DNA of 5,004 bases from an uncultured Eubacteriales bacterium (GCA_902475515.1 CABSAB010000141.1:1-5004); one strand, 5' to 3'. Counted from the stretch's first letter, positions 1-4,783 are shown. A program made the numbers and translations. Notes: a model not told the origin generated them from the letters alone.

Positions 1-1
1 T

Positions 2-262
2 TTCATCGACATCGTAGCCTGGCGGAATACGGCGGAGTTCGTCTCCAAGTATTTCTCCAAGGGCCGTATGGCGGTGGTTTCCGGTCGGCTCCAGATCCGC
101 AACTGGACGGACAAGGACGGAAGCAAGCGGAGGTCTGCCGAGGTGGTGGCGGATAACATCTATTTCGGGGATTCCCGGAAAAGCGACGGGGGACAGGCTC
201 CTGCTGATGTTGCAGCGGATGCGTTTATGGACCTTGACGACGAATCGGGGCTGCCGTTTTGA
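2..262 (+). CDS. ssb: Single-stranded DNA-binding protein, C-terminal part (5' end outside window)
   Basis: The reading frame is open from the left edge and shows 86 residues of an SSB. The start codon lies upstream; the ATG at 68 is internal, because coding continues in front of it (FIDIVAWRNTAEFVSKY, then GRMAVVSGRLQIRNW). These segments match the second half of the bacterial/phage SSB OB fold (VAWRxxAEfvxkYfxKGrxvxVeGrLqxRxW), followed by a variable linker. The acidic tip DLDDESGLPF is the typical SSB tail that recruits replication and repair proteins. The protein coats single-stranded DNA during replication. Its position ahead of methyltransferases and small early genes suits a phage replication module. 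Identification is very secure; the N-terminus cannot be seen. Confidence 0.96.
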   Translation, partial: FIDIVAWRNTAEFVSKYFSKGRMAVVSGRLQIRNWTDKDGSKRRSAEVVADNIYFGDSRKSDGGQAPADVAADAFMDLDDESGLPF

Positions 263-305
263 GTAGGTATAACCACCACAAGCGCAAACTGCGGGAGGTG
301 ACGGG

Positions 306-1265
306 ATGAGCGATTTAACCCACTTGTCCCTCTTCTCCGGTATCGGCGGCTTGGACCTGGCGGCAGAGATGGCCGGATTCACCACCGTGGGCCAATGTGA
401 GTGGGCGGACTATCCCACAAAGGTGCTGGAGAAGCACTGGCCGAATACGGCCCGGTGGCGCGATATCAGGACCCTGACAAAGGAGAGCTTTTATGAACGA
501 ACAGGACTACGAACAGTTGGCGTTGTTTCCGGGGGATTCCCCTGCCAGCCGTTCAGTACAGCCGGGAAGCGAAGAGGCACGGAGGATGACCGTTACCTCT
601 GGCCGGAAATGCTTAGAGTTATACAAGAGATCCGGCCCGCTTGGGTCGTTGGTGAGAATGTTGCTGGGCTCGTCAGCATGGTCAAATCCGTGTCGGAATT
701 TCGAGTGGAGAGCCGAAGCGTTAACCGACTGCCGGAAGCGGACTATTATGAGGCGGTACTGTCACGACAAGAGGACATGCTGCTCGTCTCACTCATCGGA
801 GACCTTGAGCGTCTCGGATACGAGGTCCAGACATTTGTTATTCCGGCTTGTGCCGTTGGAGCCCCGCACCGGAGAGACCGTGTCGTCCTGGTGGCCCACG
901 CCGACAGTGGCAGATACATTTACGGGGGGGCTAAAGAGCAGCCAGCAGAAGGCCGGGAGCATGCACAGTGTCAAGCTTTCGGATGCGGTTCGGATGTGGC
1001 CTACACCGACCGCCAGGGACTTCAAGGCTCCGGACAACAACCCAGATTCCAAACGATTCAGCAAGAAAACGGAATTGAATTCGACGGTTGGTGGTCAGCT
1101 GAACCCGACGTGGGTCGAGTGGCTCATGGGGTTCCCTTTAGGGTGGACAGACTTAGAGGGATCGGAAACGCCGTAGTGCGGTATCAATTCTTTCCGATTT
1201 TCAATGGGATTGCGCAGATTATGCGGAATATGGCCGAGACAGAATATCGTTTTGGGGAGGGATAG
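306..1265 (+). CDS. dcm: DNA (cytosine-5-)-methyltransferase, phage orphan type
   Basis: This 319-residue protein transfers a methyl group from S-adenosylmethionine to C5 of cytosine in DNA. Visible motifs in order are: motif I, LSLFSGIGGLDLA (about 7-19), the AdoMet site; motif IV, GGFPCQPFS (76-84), with catalytic Cys80; motif VI, ENV (117-119); motif VIII, HRRDRVVLVA (188-197); and motif X, GIGNAVV (285-291). The variable part at about 198-262 is the likely target-recognition region. Length is usual for small phage enzymes. The start is supported by GGAGGTGA at 294-301. No endonuclease gene is adjacent, so it is probably an orphan enzyme protecting phage DNA. The next methyltransferase begins 2 bases after its stop. 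The sequence after motif X (VVRYQFFPIF) departs from the commoner VVPxQFYPIF. A long ORF lies inside it in another frame (493-1176). Target sequence is unknown. Confidence 0.95.
   Translation: MSDLTHLSLFSGIGGLDLAAEMAGFTTVGQCEWADYPTKVLEKHWPNTARWRDIRTLTKESFYERTGLRTVGVVSGGFPCQPFSTAGKRRGTEDDRYLWPEMLRVIQEIRPAWVVGENVAGLVSMVKSVSEFRVESRSVNRLPEADYYEAVLSRQEDMLLVSLIGDLERLGYEVQTFVIPACAVGAPHRRDRVVLVAHADSGRYIYGGAKEQPAEGREHAQCQAFGCGSDVAYTDRQGLQGSGQQPRFQTIQQENGIEFDGWWSAEPDVGRVAHGVPFRVDRLRGIGNAVVRYQFFPIFNGIAQIMRNMAETEYRFGEG
479..485 (+). promoter_or_regulatory. Internal Shine-Dalgarno site for the ORF nested in dcm
   Basis: AAAGGAG ends 7 bases before the ATG at 493, ideal spacing and as good as the sites of the clear genes around it. 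In the dcm frame the same bases fall in codons for Thr-Lys-Glu (residues 59-61, LTKESFY). Seen directly: the match and the spacing. Inferred: that ribosomes use it. Lys-Glu codon pairs often produce AAGGAG by chance, so this alone does not prove initiation. Confidence 0.45.
493..1176 (+). CDS. Candidate overprinted protein nested in dcm (+1 frame), function unknown
   Basis: A 227-codon ATG ORF lies wholly inside the cytosine methyltransferase gene, shifted by +1. It has an SD site (AAAGGAG, 7-base spacer). Its product begins MNEQDYEQLALFPGDSPASR, carries MTVTSGRKCLEL (32-43) and LLFRLVPLEPRTGE (115-128), twice shows WPTPTxxD (134-141 and 169-176), and ends with LNPTWVEWLMGFPLGWTDLE (203-222). 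The segment EWLMGFPLGW faintly resembles motif IX of C5 methyltransferases. From memory, similar proteins exist in phage-derived databases, but those could be predictions from the same alternate frame of other dcm genes. Each recognisable block sits over a conserved dcm motif, which could explain an apparently conserved family without any selection on it. Against pure chance are the length, the start context and the absence of stops. No function is proposed. Confidence 0.38.
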   Translation: MNEQDYEQLALFPGDSPASRSVQPGSEEARRMTVTSGRKCLELYKRSGPLGSLVRMLLGSSAWSNPCRNFEWRAEALTDCRKRTIMRRYCHDKRTCCSSHSSETLSVSDTRSRHLLFRLVPLEPRTGETVSSWWPTPTVADTFTGGLKSSQQKAGSMHSVKLSDAVRMWPTPTARDFKAPDNNPDSKRFSKKTELNSTVGGQLNPTWVEWLMGFPLGWTDLEGSETP

Positions 1266-1267
1266 CC

Positions 1268-1957
1268 ATGCCAAACAGCATCACATACAACATGGACTGC
1301 ATGGAGGCCATGCGGCAGATGCCGGATAAGTGCTTTGATCTGGCGGTGGTGGATCCTCCGTATTTTTCCGGACCCGAGCGGCGCGGATTCTATGGTAAGG
1401 ATGGCGGAGGCATTGGTGGGCGGCGTGACTATGCAATTTCTCCATGCTGGAAGATTCCCGATGGGCCATATTTCGACCAGCTCTTTCGGGTATCGAAGCA
1501 TCAAATAATCTGGGGGTGCAATTACTACAGTTACATATTTGGCCCTGGGCGAATCGTGTGGGACAAATGCAACGGGGCCAGCTCCTTCAGCGATTGCGAG
1601 ATCGCATACTGTTCCCTGCACGCTTCCGCGCGACTTTTCCGGTATATGTGGAATGGGATGATGCAGGGGAAGAGCGTTGCCGAAGGTCATATCCAACAGG
1701 GCAACAAAGCGTTAAACGAGGTTCGCATCCACCCCACCCAGAAGCCCGTCGCCCTATACACCTGGATTTTCAGCAAATACGCCAAGCCGGGAGACAAAAT
1801 CCTGGACACCCACCTGGGGAGCGGCTCCAGCAGGATCGCGGCCTATGATGCCGGGCTGGATTTTGTGGGCTTTGAGATCGACAAGGATTATTTCGAGGCG
1901 CAGGAGCGGCGGTTTGCCGAACATGCGTCGCAAATGAGTTTGTTTTTGGAGGGGTAA
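1268..1957 (+). CDS. Site-specific DNA methyltransferase, N6-adenine/N4-cytosine (beta class)
   Basis: This 229-residue enzyme of the N6_N4_Mtase family methylates an exocyclic amino group, adenine N6 or cytosine N4. The catalytic motif DPPY is at 29-32, near the N-terminus. A HPTQKP block is at 155-160, and the AdoMet-binding motif LDTHLGSGSSRIAA (179-192) is near the C-terminus, followed by GFEIDKDYF. The order catalytic motif first, AdoMet motif last, is that of beta-class enzymes. DPPY slightly favours adenine, since many N4-cytosine enzymes have SPPY. The start is set by GGGGAGGG (1254-1261), 2 bases after the dcm stop, so the two are probably co-translated. No restriction endonuclease is nearby, so a protective role for phage DNA is inferred. 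Recognition sequence unknown. Confidence 0.93.
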   Translation: MPNSITYNMDCMEAMRQMPDKCFDLAVVDPPYFSGPERRGFYGKDGGGIGGRRDYAISPCWKIPDGPYFDQLFRVSKHQIIWGCNYYSYIFGPGRIVWDKCNGASSFSDCEIAYCSLHASARLFRYMWNGMMQGKSVAEGHIQQGNKALNEVRIHPTQKPVALYTWIFSKYAKPGDKILDTHLGSGSSRIAAYDAGLDFVGFEIDKDYFEAQERRFAEHASQMSLFLEG

Positions 1958-1958
1958 C

Positions 1959-2177
1959 ATGGACAACGTAAACCACCCATCGCATTACACCCAGGGCGGC
2001 ATCGAGTGCATTGACGCACTCAAGGCGGCCACTGTGGACTTGACTGGCATCGAGGCTGTATGTACGGCCAATGCGATCAAGTATCTGTGGCGGTGGAAGC
2101 AAAAAAACGGCGTCGAGGACCTGCGGAAGGCAAAATGGTATATCGACAGGCTGATACAGGAGGTTTGGAATGGATAG
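1959..2177 (+). CDS. DUF3310 family small phage protein
   Basis: The 72-residue product starts MDNVNHPSHYTQGGIECID and ends with IKYLWRWKQKNGVEDLRKAKWYIDRLI (about 41-67). The VNHPxHY start and the KYLWRWxxKNGxEDLxKAxWYIxRL helix are hallmarks of DUF3310, a family common in phages of many hosts. It is sometimes annotated as nucleotide-kinase-like, but its biochemical role is not established. Its full length in the window is typical of the shorter members. It begins 1 base after the upstream methyltransferase stop, with GGAGGGG just ahead, and overlaps the next gene by 8 bases. It therefore belongs to the early operon. Confidence 0.92.
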   Translation: MDNVNHPSHYTQGGIECIDALKAATVDLTGIEAVCTANAIKYLWRWKQKNGVEDLRKAKWYIDRLIQEVWNG

Positions 2178-2433
2178 ATTGACAGAACGAGATGAATTCG
2201 GTAATGCCGACATCATCGGAGTTGATAGCCAGGAATTAACCGAATCATTGGATTTTGACCAACTCAACCGGGTAACGGAGGCACTGAACCGCCTCGCTGC
2301 CTATGAGGACACTGACTTTACTCCGGCAGACATTAAGGACATGAGAAACGAGCTGTGCTTGAAGTGCGGCGACTACAAAAATGCGCACAAGGGCGCCTGT
2401 GATGGGTGCAGATGGAGGAAGTGCTATGAATAA
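2170..2433 (+). CDS. Small phage protein with a C-terminal four-cysteine cluster, function unknown
   Basis: The 87-residue product begins MDRLTERDEFGNADIIG and contains VTEALNRLAAYEDTDFTPADI (35-55), a helical segment frequent in small proteins of clostridial phages. The end carries CLKCGDYKNAHKGACDGC (63-80), a CxxC-x10-CxxC arrangement likely to bind zinc, with another Cys at 85. AGGAGGT at 2158-2164 supports the ATG at 2170, which lies inside the end of the DUF3310 gene. The next start (2426) overlaps its stop by 8 bases. The zinc site is inferred from cysteine spacing; no function can be assigned. Confidence 0.8.
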   Translation: MDRLTERDEFGNADIIGVDSQELTESLDFDQLNRVTEALNRLAAYEDTDFTPADIKDMRNELCLKCGDYKNAHKGACDGCRWRKCYE

Positions 2434-2554
2434 AATCCGATACTACATATTCGCCACCCGCTGGCGCTGGCGGAACCGCCACTGGAACGCCACCCGGCAG
2501 AAGCGGAAGGCCATGGACCGGGATTGGCGGAGATATGAGGAGGGGAAACGATGA
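2426..2554 (+). CDS. Short basic, arginine/tryptophan-rich peptide (42 aa), unknown
   Basis: A 42-codon ORF starts at ATG 2426 with GGAGG at 2414-2418 and a 7-base spacer. The product, MNKIRYYIFATRWRWRNRHW followed by NATRQKRKAMDRDWRRYEEGKR, is strongly basic and rich in Trp and Arg, and probably alpha-helical. It overlaps the preceding gene by 8 bases and the following one through ATGA. Without it the operon would have an otherwise unexplained gap here. The position, SD and junctions are the main evidence; composition suggests nucleic-acid or membrane-surface contact, which is speculation. Confidence 0.6.
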   Translation: MNKIRYYIFATRWRWRNRHWNATRQKRKAMDRDWRRYEEGKR

Positions 2555-2712
2555 AACGGATTAAATGCTGGAATAAGTGGAGAAAGAACAACATGAATGG
2601 GAGACTGCATCATGTAATGGTGCTGTTGGGGCTGCGACATTCTCCGACTTTTGAACAGTCATATTGGCTTGATGACATTAACCCGGAGTTGGTGGGAGGT
2701 GGAGACCGGTGA
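2551..2712 (+). CDS. Small hypothetical phage protein (53 aa)
   Basis: The ORF starts at ATG 2551 in an ATGA overlap with the preceding small gene, with AGGAGG at 2538-2543 and a 7-base spacer. The product begins MKRIKCWNKWRKNNMNGRLH, then HVMVLLGLRHSPTFEQSYWL, and ends in VGGGDR. The segment LVLLGLxxSPTFE-like (about 23-36) resembles short segments recalled from other phage hypothetical proteins; this cannot be verified here. A basic N-terminus is followed by a short hydrophobic stretch too brief for a confident membrane span. Its stop overlaps the GTG start of the DUF551 gene (GTGA). Confidence 0.6.
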   Translation: MKRIKCWNKWRKNNMNGRLHHVMVLLGLRHSPTFEQSYWLDDINPELVGGGDR

Positions 2713-3041
2713 ATAAGTGGATCAGCGTGAAGGAGAGGCTGCCACAGCCGGAAATGGAAGTTCTCGTCCTTGTGGAGCATCGCTACGTTTACGGCGATGG
2801 TGCCCATAAAATTATTACCACCGCCATGTACGAGGACGGTAAGCAGCCTGTCGAAGAAAGTGCATGGAATTGGTGTGACCTAGATTCGTACTACGATGAA
2901 GAAAGCGGCCAAGATTTGATCCCGGAAGGCTGGTGGGAGTATCGGCATTATAACCCGGACTATGTTTATAACAACGCCGTTGATGGAACCGTCACCCACT
3001 GGATGCCGCTGCCGGAGCCGCCGAGAGAGGAGAAAGAATGA
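2709..3041 (+). CDS. DUF551 domain protein
   Basis: The 110-residue product has the two end signatures of DUF551: WISVKERLPQPEMEVLVLVE near the N-terminus (4-23) and VTHWMPLPEPP near the C-terminus (95-105). The family is frequent in phages and prophages; its function is not known. The middle (about 42-90) is acidic and aromatic and variable. The start is GTG at 2709 in a GTGA overlap, preceded by GGAGG at 2695-2699 and a second GGAG at 2701-2704. No in-frame ATG gives the WISVKERLP motif, so GTG is preferred. The stop overlaps the next start (ATGA at 3038). Confidence 0.92.
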   Translation: MNKWISVKERLPQPEMEVLVLVEHRYVYGDGAHKIITTAMYEDGKQPVEESAWNWCDLDSYYDEESGQDLIPEGWWEYRHYNPDYVYNNAVDGTVTHWMPLPEPPREEKE

Positions 3042-3202
3042 GCGAAGAATGTTGTGCGACCTGTGATTATTGGGAGAAAAGATGGGAACAGTGCGAACAC
3101 CCGTATCAACTAGCGTGCGAAGCGGAGGAATATATGTCCCCACCGGACAAGGTGTGTGGGCTTTATGAGCATCAGGATGCTCCAAAGGAGGACACCGAAT
3201 GA
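3038..3202 (+). CDS. Cysteine-rich small protein (54 aa), unknown
   Basis: An ORF from ATG 3038, in an ATGA overlap with DUF551 and with AGGAG at 3028-3032, encodes 54 residues starting MSEECCATCDYWEKRWEQCE. Cysteines are at 5, 6, 9, 19, 27 and 40. The pattern CxxCxYW with later spaced cysteines recalls small phage proteins with a metal-binding knuckle, though the spacing does not match a standard zinc ribbon. The C-terminus is acidic (KEDTE). Its stop overlaps the next gene by ATGA at 3199. The operon position and both coupled junctions are the best evidence that it is real. Function is unknown. Confidence 0.65.
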   Translation: MSEECCATCDYWEKRWEQCEHPYQLACEAEEYMSPPDKVCGLYEHQDAPKEDTE

Positions 3203-3501
3203 AAATCTATACCGTAGCAATCGGCAACTATGACCATGCGATCCTAGGCTCAGAGGCCGAGCGGAATGCTGCCAAGCGGGATATTGCGATCATCAGAGCG
3301 CTTCCGGGAATGGTTGGGGTCTACCCGAACTATCCCTATGGAAACCTGGTCCTTTTTGATAGCCTGGATGCTGCCCGGGAGGCCAAGAAGTCTCTGGAGC
3401 AGCACGGAATCCGGACCGGGAGCAACATTTGCCGCGGAGAGCTGGACGACGATTTTAGGACTGTGACGATTGAGGGGACGGAGGAGGCCGACCATGGATG
3501 A
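3199..3501 (+). CDS. Hypothetical phage protein (100 aa), small alpha/beta fold likely
   Basis: The product begins MKIYTVAIGNYDHAILGSEA and contains DIAIIRALPGMVGVYPNYPY (28-47), GNLVLFDSLDAAREAKKSLE (48-67) and a C-terminal strand RTVTIEG. Alternating strand and helix predictions by eye suggest a compact beta-alpha-beta domain, perhaps ferredoxin-like; this is inference. No catalytic motif is evident. AAGGAGG at 3185-3191 with a 7-base spacer fixes the start, which overlaps the previous stop (ATGA). The stop overlaps the Lar start by 8 bases. I do not recognise a characterised family. Confidence 0.8.
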   Translation: MKIYTVAIGNYDHAILGSEAERNAAKRDIAIIRALPGMVGVYPNYPYGNLVLFDSLDAAREAKKSLEQHGIRTGSNICRGELDDDFRTVTIEGTEEADHG

Positions 3502-3682
3502 GCTTAAAAAGTGCCCGATTTGCGGTGGGAATCCAGAATACAGGCGGGTTGGGGACAGGAAGCAATATTATGCTGTGTTTTGCTCCGCCTGCGGAAAAAC
3601 TCCGGTTCCTCACAGTTGCGCAAGGAGCACAATGTGGGGAGCAAGGCGGGAATGGAACCGGAGGTGCGATGATGCAAAATGA
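3494..3682 (+). CDS. Lar-like restriction alleviation protein (zinc ribbon)
   Basis: The 62-residue product starts MDELKKCPICGGNPEYRRVG and has CPIC (7-10), CSAC (30-33) and a tail WGARREWNRRCD. CPxCGG near the N-terminus, a second CxxC and a closing AxxxWNxR are the layout of the Lar restriction-alleviation family. The Rac-prophage Lar protein relieves type I restriction by stimulating modification. For this divergent member the role is inferred from family only. The ATG at 3494 is chosen over the upstream in-frame ATG (3470) because AGGAGG at 3482-3487 lies 6 bases ahead and the family begins at this residue. It overlaps both neighbours. Together with the two methyltransferases it suggests an anti-restriction theme. 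Confidence 0.82.
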   Translation: MDELKKCPICGGNPEYRRVGDRKQYYAVFCSACGKTPVPHSCARSTMWGARREWNRRCDDAK

Positions 3683-3989
3683 TTTGATAAGCAAGCGCGA
3701 TCTGAAAGAATACATCCGCAAAAGCGATTTGGTTTCGCGTGAAAAAGCGGCTTTGCTGTGGGCCGCAGAACATGTTCCCACCATCTCCACCGACAGCCTG
3801 CGGGAGCGCGGGCATTGGATCGGAGAGGGAGACGGATACGCCGAAACAGCAGATGGCGGCATGACTATTGTGTACGACGTGTGGTATTGCAGTCAATGTG
3901 ATTACACCATTGATGACGGGACGGACGACCCGGAACTGCTGCCGAACTACTGCCCACACTGCGGGGCCAGGATGGACCTGGAGACCTAA
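3672..3989 (+). CDS. Zinc-ribbon phage protein (105 aa), unknown function
   Basis: The product begins MQNDLISKRDLKEYIRKSDL, continues with a helical region ending HVPTI (34-38), then GHWI (47-50), and carries two Cys pairs, CSQC (73-76) and CPHCGARMD (94-102). The plan 'DLISRxxL, APTI, GxWI, CxxC, YCPxCGARMD' is common among small proteins of Firmicutes phages and is usually annotated as zinc-ribbon or hypothetical. The start is taken at ATG 3672 (or the adjacent 3669) because GGAGGT at 3660-3665 precedes it and the family starts here. The frame is open further upstream, but that part only shadows the Lar gene. It overlaps Lar by 11 bases and is the last gene of the plus-strand run. Confidence 0.85.
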   Translation: MQNDLISKRDLKEYIRKSDLVSREKAALLWAAEHVPTISTDSLRERGHWIGEGDGYAETADGGMTIVYDVWYCSQCDYTIDDGTDDPELLPNYCPHCGARMDLET

Positions 3990-4204
3990 TCCTCCCCATC
4001 CCACTGCTCCCACCCCAGCGCCTGGCCGCACCGGTCACAGTAACGCTGGTATTCCCGGGACAGGGATAGGCGGCAGCGTGGGCATACCGGATATATGCCG
4101 TCCCGCGGATAGCTGACAGCATCCGTCACAGGCATTGCGATCCGGTATGAGCGATAAGAGACGGCCCGGAACGGAATCCGGGGCCGGATAATACGACGGT
4201 ACAT
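3986..4204 (-). CDS. Small zinc-ribbon protein on the opposite strand
   Basis: The 72-residue product is basic at the start (MYRRIIRPRIPFRAVSYRSY), contains MPVTDAVSYPRDGIYPVCPR (24-43) and has two Cys pairs, CPRC (41-44) and CDRC (56-59), a compact zinc ribbon. A similar pattern (IPFRAVSYRxYR...YPVCPRC...CDRCGQ) is recalled from Firmicutes phage proteins, supporting this strand as coding. The frame continues upstream to a TTG (4267), but the ATG at 4204 has an SD (AAGGGG, opposite 4213-4218) with about 8 bases of spacing and is preferred. Its stop TAG shares the four bases CTAA (3986-3989) with the convergent gene's TAA. A DNA- or RNA-binding regulator is possible but unproven. Confidence 0.75.
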   Translation of the reverse strand: MYRRIIRPRIPFRAVSYRSYRIAMPVTDAVSYPRDGIYPVCPRCRLSLSREYQRYCDRCGQALGWEQWDGED

Positions 4205-4227
4205 GAGATACGCCCCTTGCATGTGGA

Positions 4228-4233
4228 ATTGTA
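4228..4233 (-). promoter_or_regulatory. Possible -10 element for the minus-strand zinc-ribbon gene
   Basis: Read on the minus strand, TACAAT (one mismatch from TATAAT) lies 23 bases before the chosen ATG at 4204. This leaves a short leader containing the AAGGGG ribosome site. No convincing -35 hexamer is seen at 16-18 bases, so this is only a weak candidate. The gene does need its own promoter, because its neighbours run the other way. Confidence 0.3.
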
Positions 4234-4259
4234 ACGGGGCGGGATTGGAGGGATAGCAT

Positions 4260-4685
4260 GTGAGCAAGCCGAGAAAGCGCTGGTGGGGGTATGTAAGGTC
4301 CGTGATTTATTACTACCCGAAACACCAGGCCATGCTGCAGGACCTACGTCAGTCAAGCGTGATCGCCGGGTATACTGGAATGCCGCATACCGGCGGAGTG
4401 GGCAACCCTACAGCACAGGCGGCGCTACGTCGTCTTGCACCGGACGATCAACGGGAATATGAGGCGGTACAGCTTGCGATACAAAAGACCAGATGTATGC
4501 CAAACGGACACCTGCGGCTCAAATTGATCCGACTGGTGTACTGGGATCGGAGCCACACGGTGGACGGAGCTGGTCTCGCGGTTGGGTATCAGTCAGCACA
4601 AGCCAGAAGGATAAACGGCCAGTTTATCCGATTGGTTGCCAAAAATTTAGGGTTTCATTCCGAGGATGATACCCCAGAGCCTTAA
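4260..4685 (+). CDS. ArpU/RinA-like phage late transcriptional regulator
   Basis: The 141-residue product begins MSKPRKRWWGYVRSVIYYYP. It has a Gly-rich variable stretch (39-49), a helical section with YEAVQLAIQKTR (67-78), then LIRLVYWDRSHTVDGAGLAV (89-108) and SAQARRINGQFIRLVAKNLG (112-131). The second half resembles the sigma-region-4-like helix-turn-helix of ArpU/RinA-type phage proteins, which activate late (packaging, structural, lysis) genes. Start is GTG 4260 with GGAGG at 4247-4251 and 8-base spacing; the ATG at 4258 reads straight into TGA. Its place at the end of the early block, before a terminator, suits this role. Family membership is by remembered pattern, so the exact target is unknown. 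Annotation as a sigma-like factor is an alternative. Confidence 0.75.
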   Translation: MSKPRKRWWGYVRSVIYYYPKHQAMLQDLRQSSVIAGYTGMPHTGGVGNPTAQAALRRLAPDDQREYEAVQLAIQKTRCMPNGHLRLKLIRLVYWDRSHTVDGAGLAVGYQSAQARRINGQFIRLVAKNLGFHSEDDTPEP

Positions 4686-4747
4686 AAGTGTGTTAGACTG
4701 GCTACAGTCGAAGGCTGGACATAAGTCGGAGACCTCCAAATACAGAC

Positions 4748-4775
4748 GGAGACCGGGGATCACTCCCCGGCCTCC
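4748..4775. terminator. Strong GC hairpin, probable bidirectional terminator
   Basis: GGAGACCGGGGA (4748-4759) pairs with TCCCCGGCCTCC (4764-4775) around the loop TCAC, leaving 11 of 12 pairs matched with a single A/C mismatch. A second outer pairing, ACAGA (4742-4746) with TCTGT (4779-4783), lengthens the stem. On the plus strand it is followed by the U-rich CTTCTGTTTAT; on the minus strand by GTCTGTATTT. It sits 62 bases after the ArpU-like gene and directly after the stop of the convergent helix-turn-helix gene, so it could end both transcripts. The U-tracts are imperfect. Confidence 0.72.
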
Positions 4776-4783
4776 GCTTCTGT

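Noticed and set aside
259..309. Tiny TTG-started ORF (16 codons) between ssb and dcm
   Set aside because: Too short and without an SD; the 43-base gap is adequately explained as spacer plus the dcm ribosome site.
789..1064. Minus-strand 91-codon ORF inside dcm
   Set aside because: It lies opposite a clear methyltransferase, has no recognisable domain and no convincing ribosome site; it is best explained as an antisense shadow.
1444..1848. 134-codon plus-strand ORF inside the second methyltransferase gene
   Set aside because: No suitable SD and no recognisable motifs, with low-complexity shadow-like composition. Unlike the ORF nested in dcm, nothing supports it beyond openness.
1184..2267. 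Several minus-strand ORFs across the second methyltransferase and DUF3310 genes
   Set aside because: They oppose well-identified genes, and their products show no family motif.
3498..3671. Longer N-terminus for the 3672-3989 zinc-ribbon gene, starting at ATG 3498
   Set aside because: These codons overlap the Lar gene in another frame and are not protein-like. The ATG at 3672 has a proper SD and matches where the family begins.
3504..4031. 175-codon minus-strand ORF over Lar and the zinc-ribbon gene
   Set aside because: It runs antisense to two convincing Cys-pair genes and has no motif of its own; long only because of GC-rich codon bias.
3868..4116. 82-codon plus-strand ORF extending across the minus-strand zinc-ribbon gene
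   Set aside because: Product is Pro/Thr/Gly-rich low-complexity sequence without an SD, whereas the opposite strand encodes a coherent zinc ribbon.
4035..4356. Minus-strand ORFs around the start of the late-regulator gene
   Set aside because: No motifs or good starts; they overlap the plus-strand regulator and the better-supported minus-strand gene.
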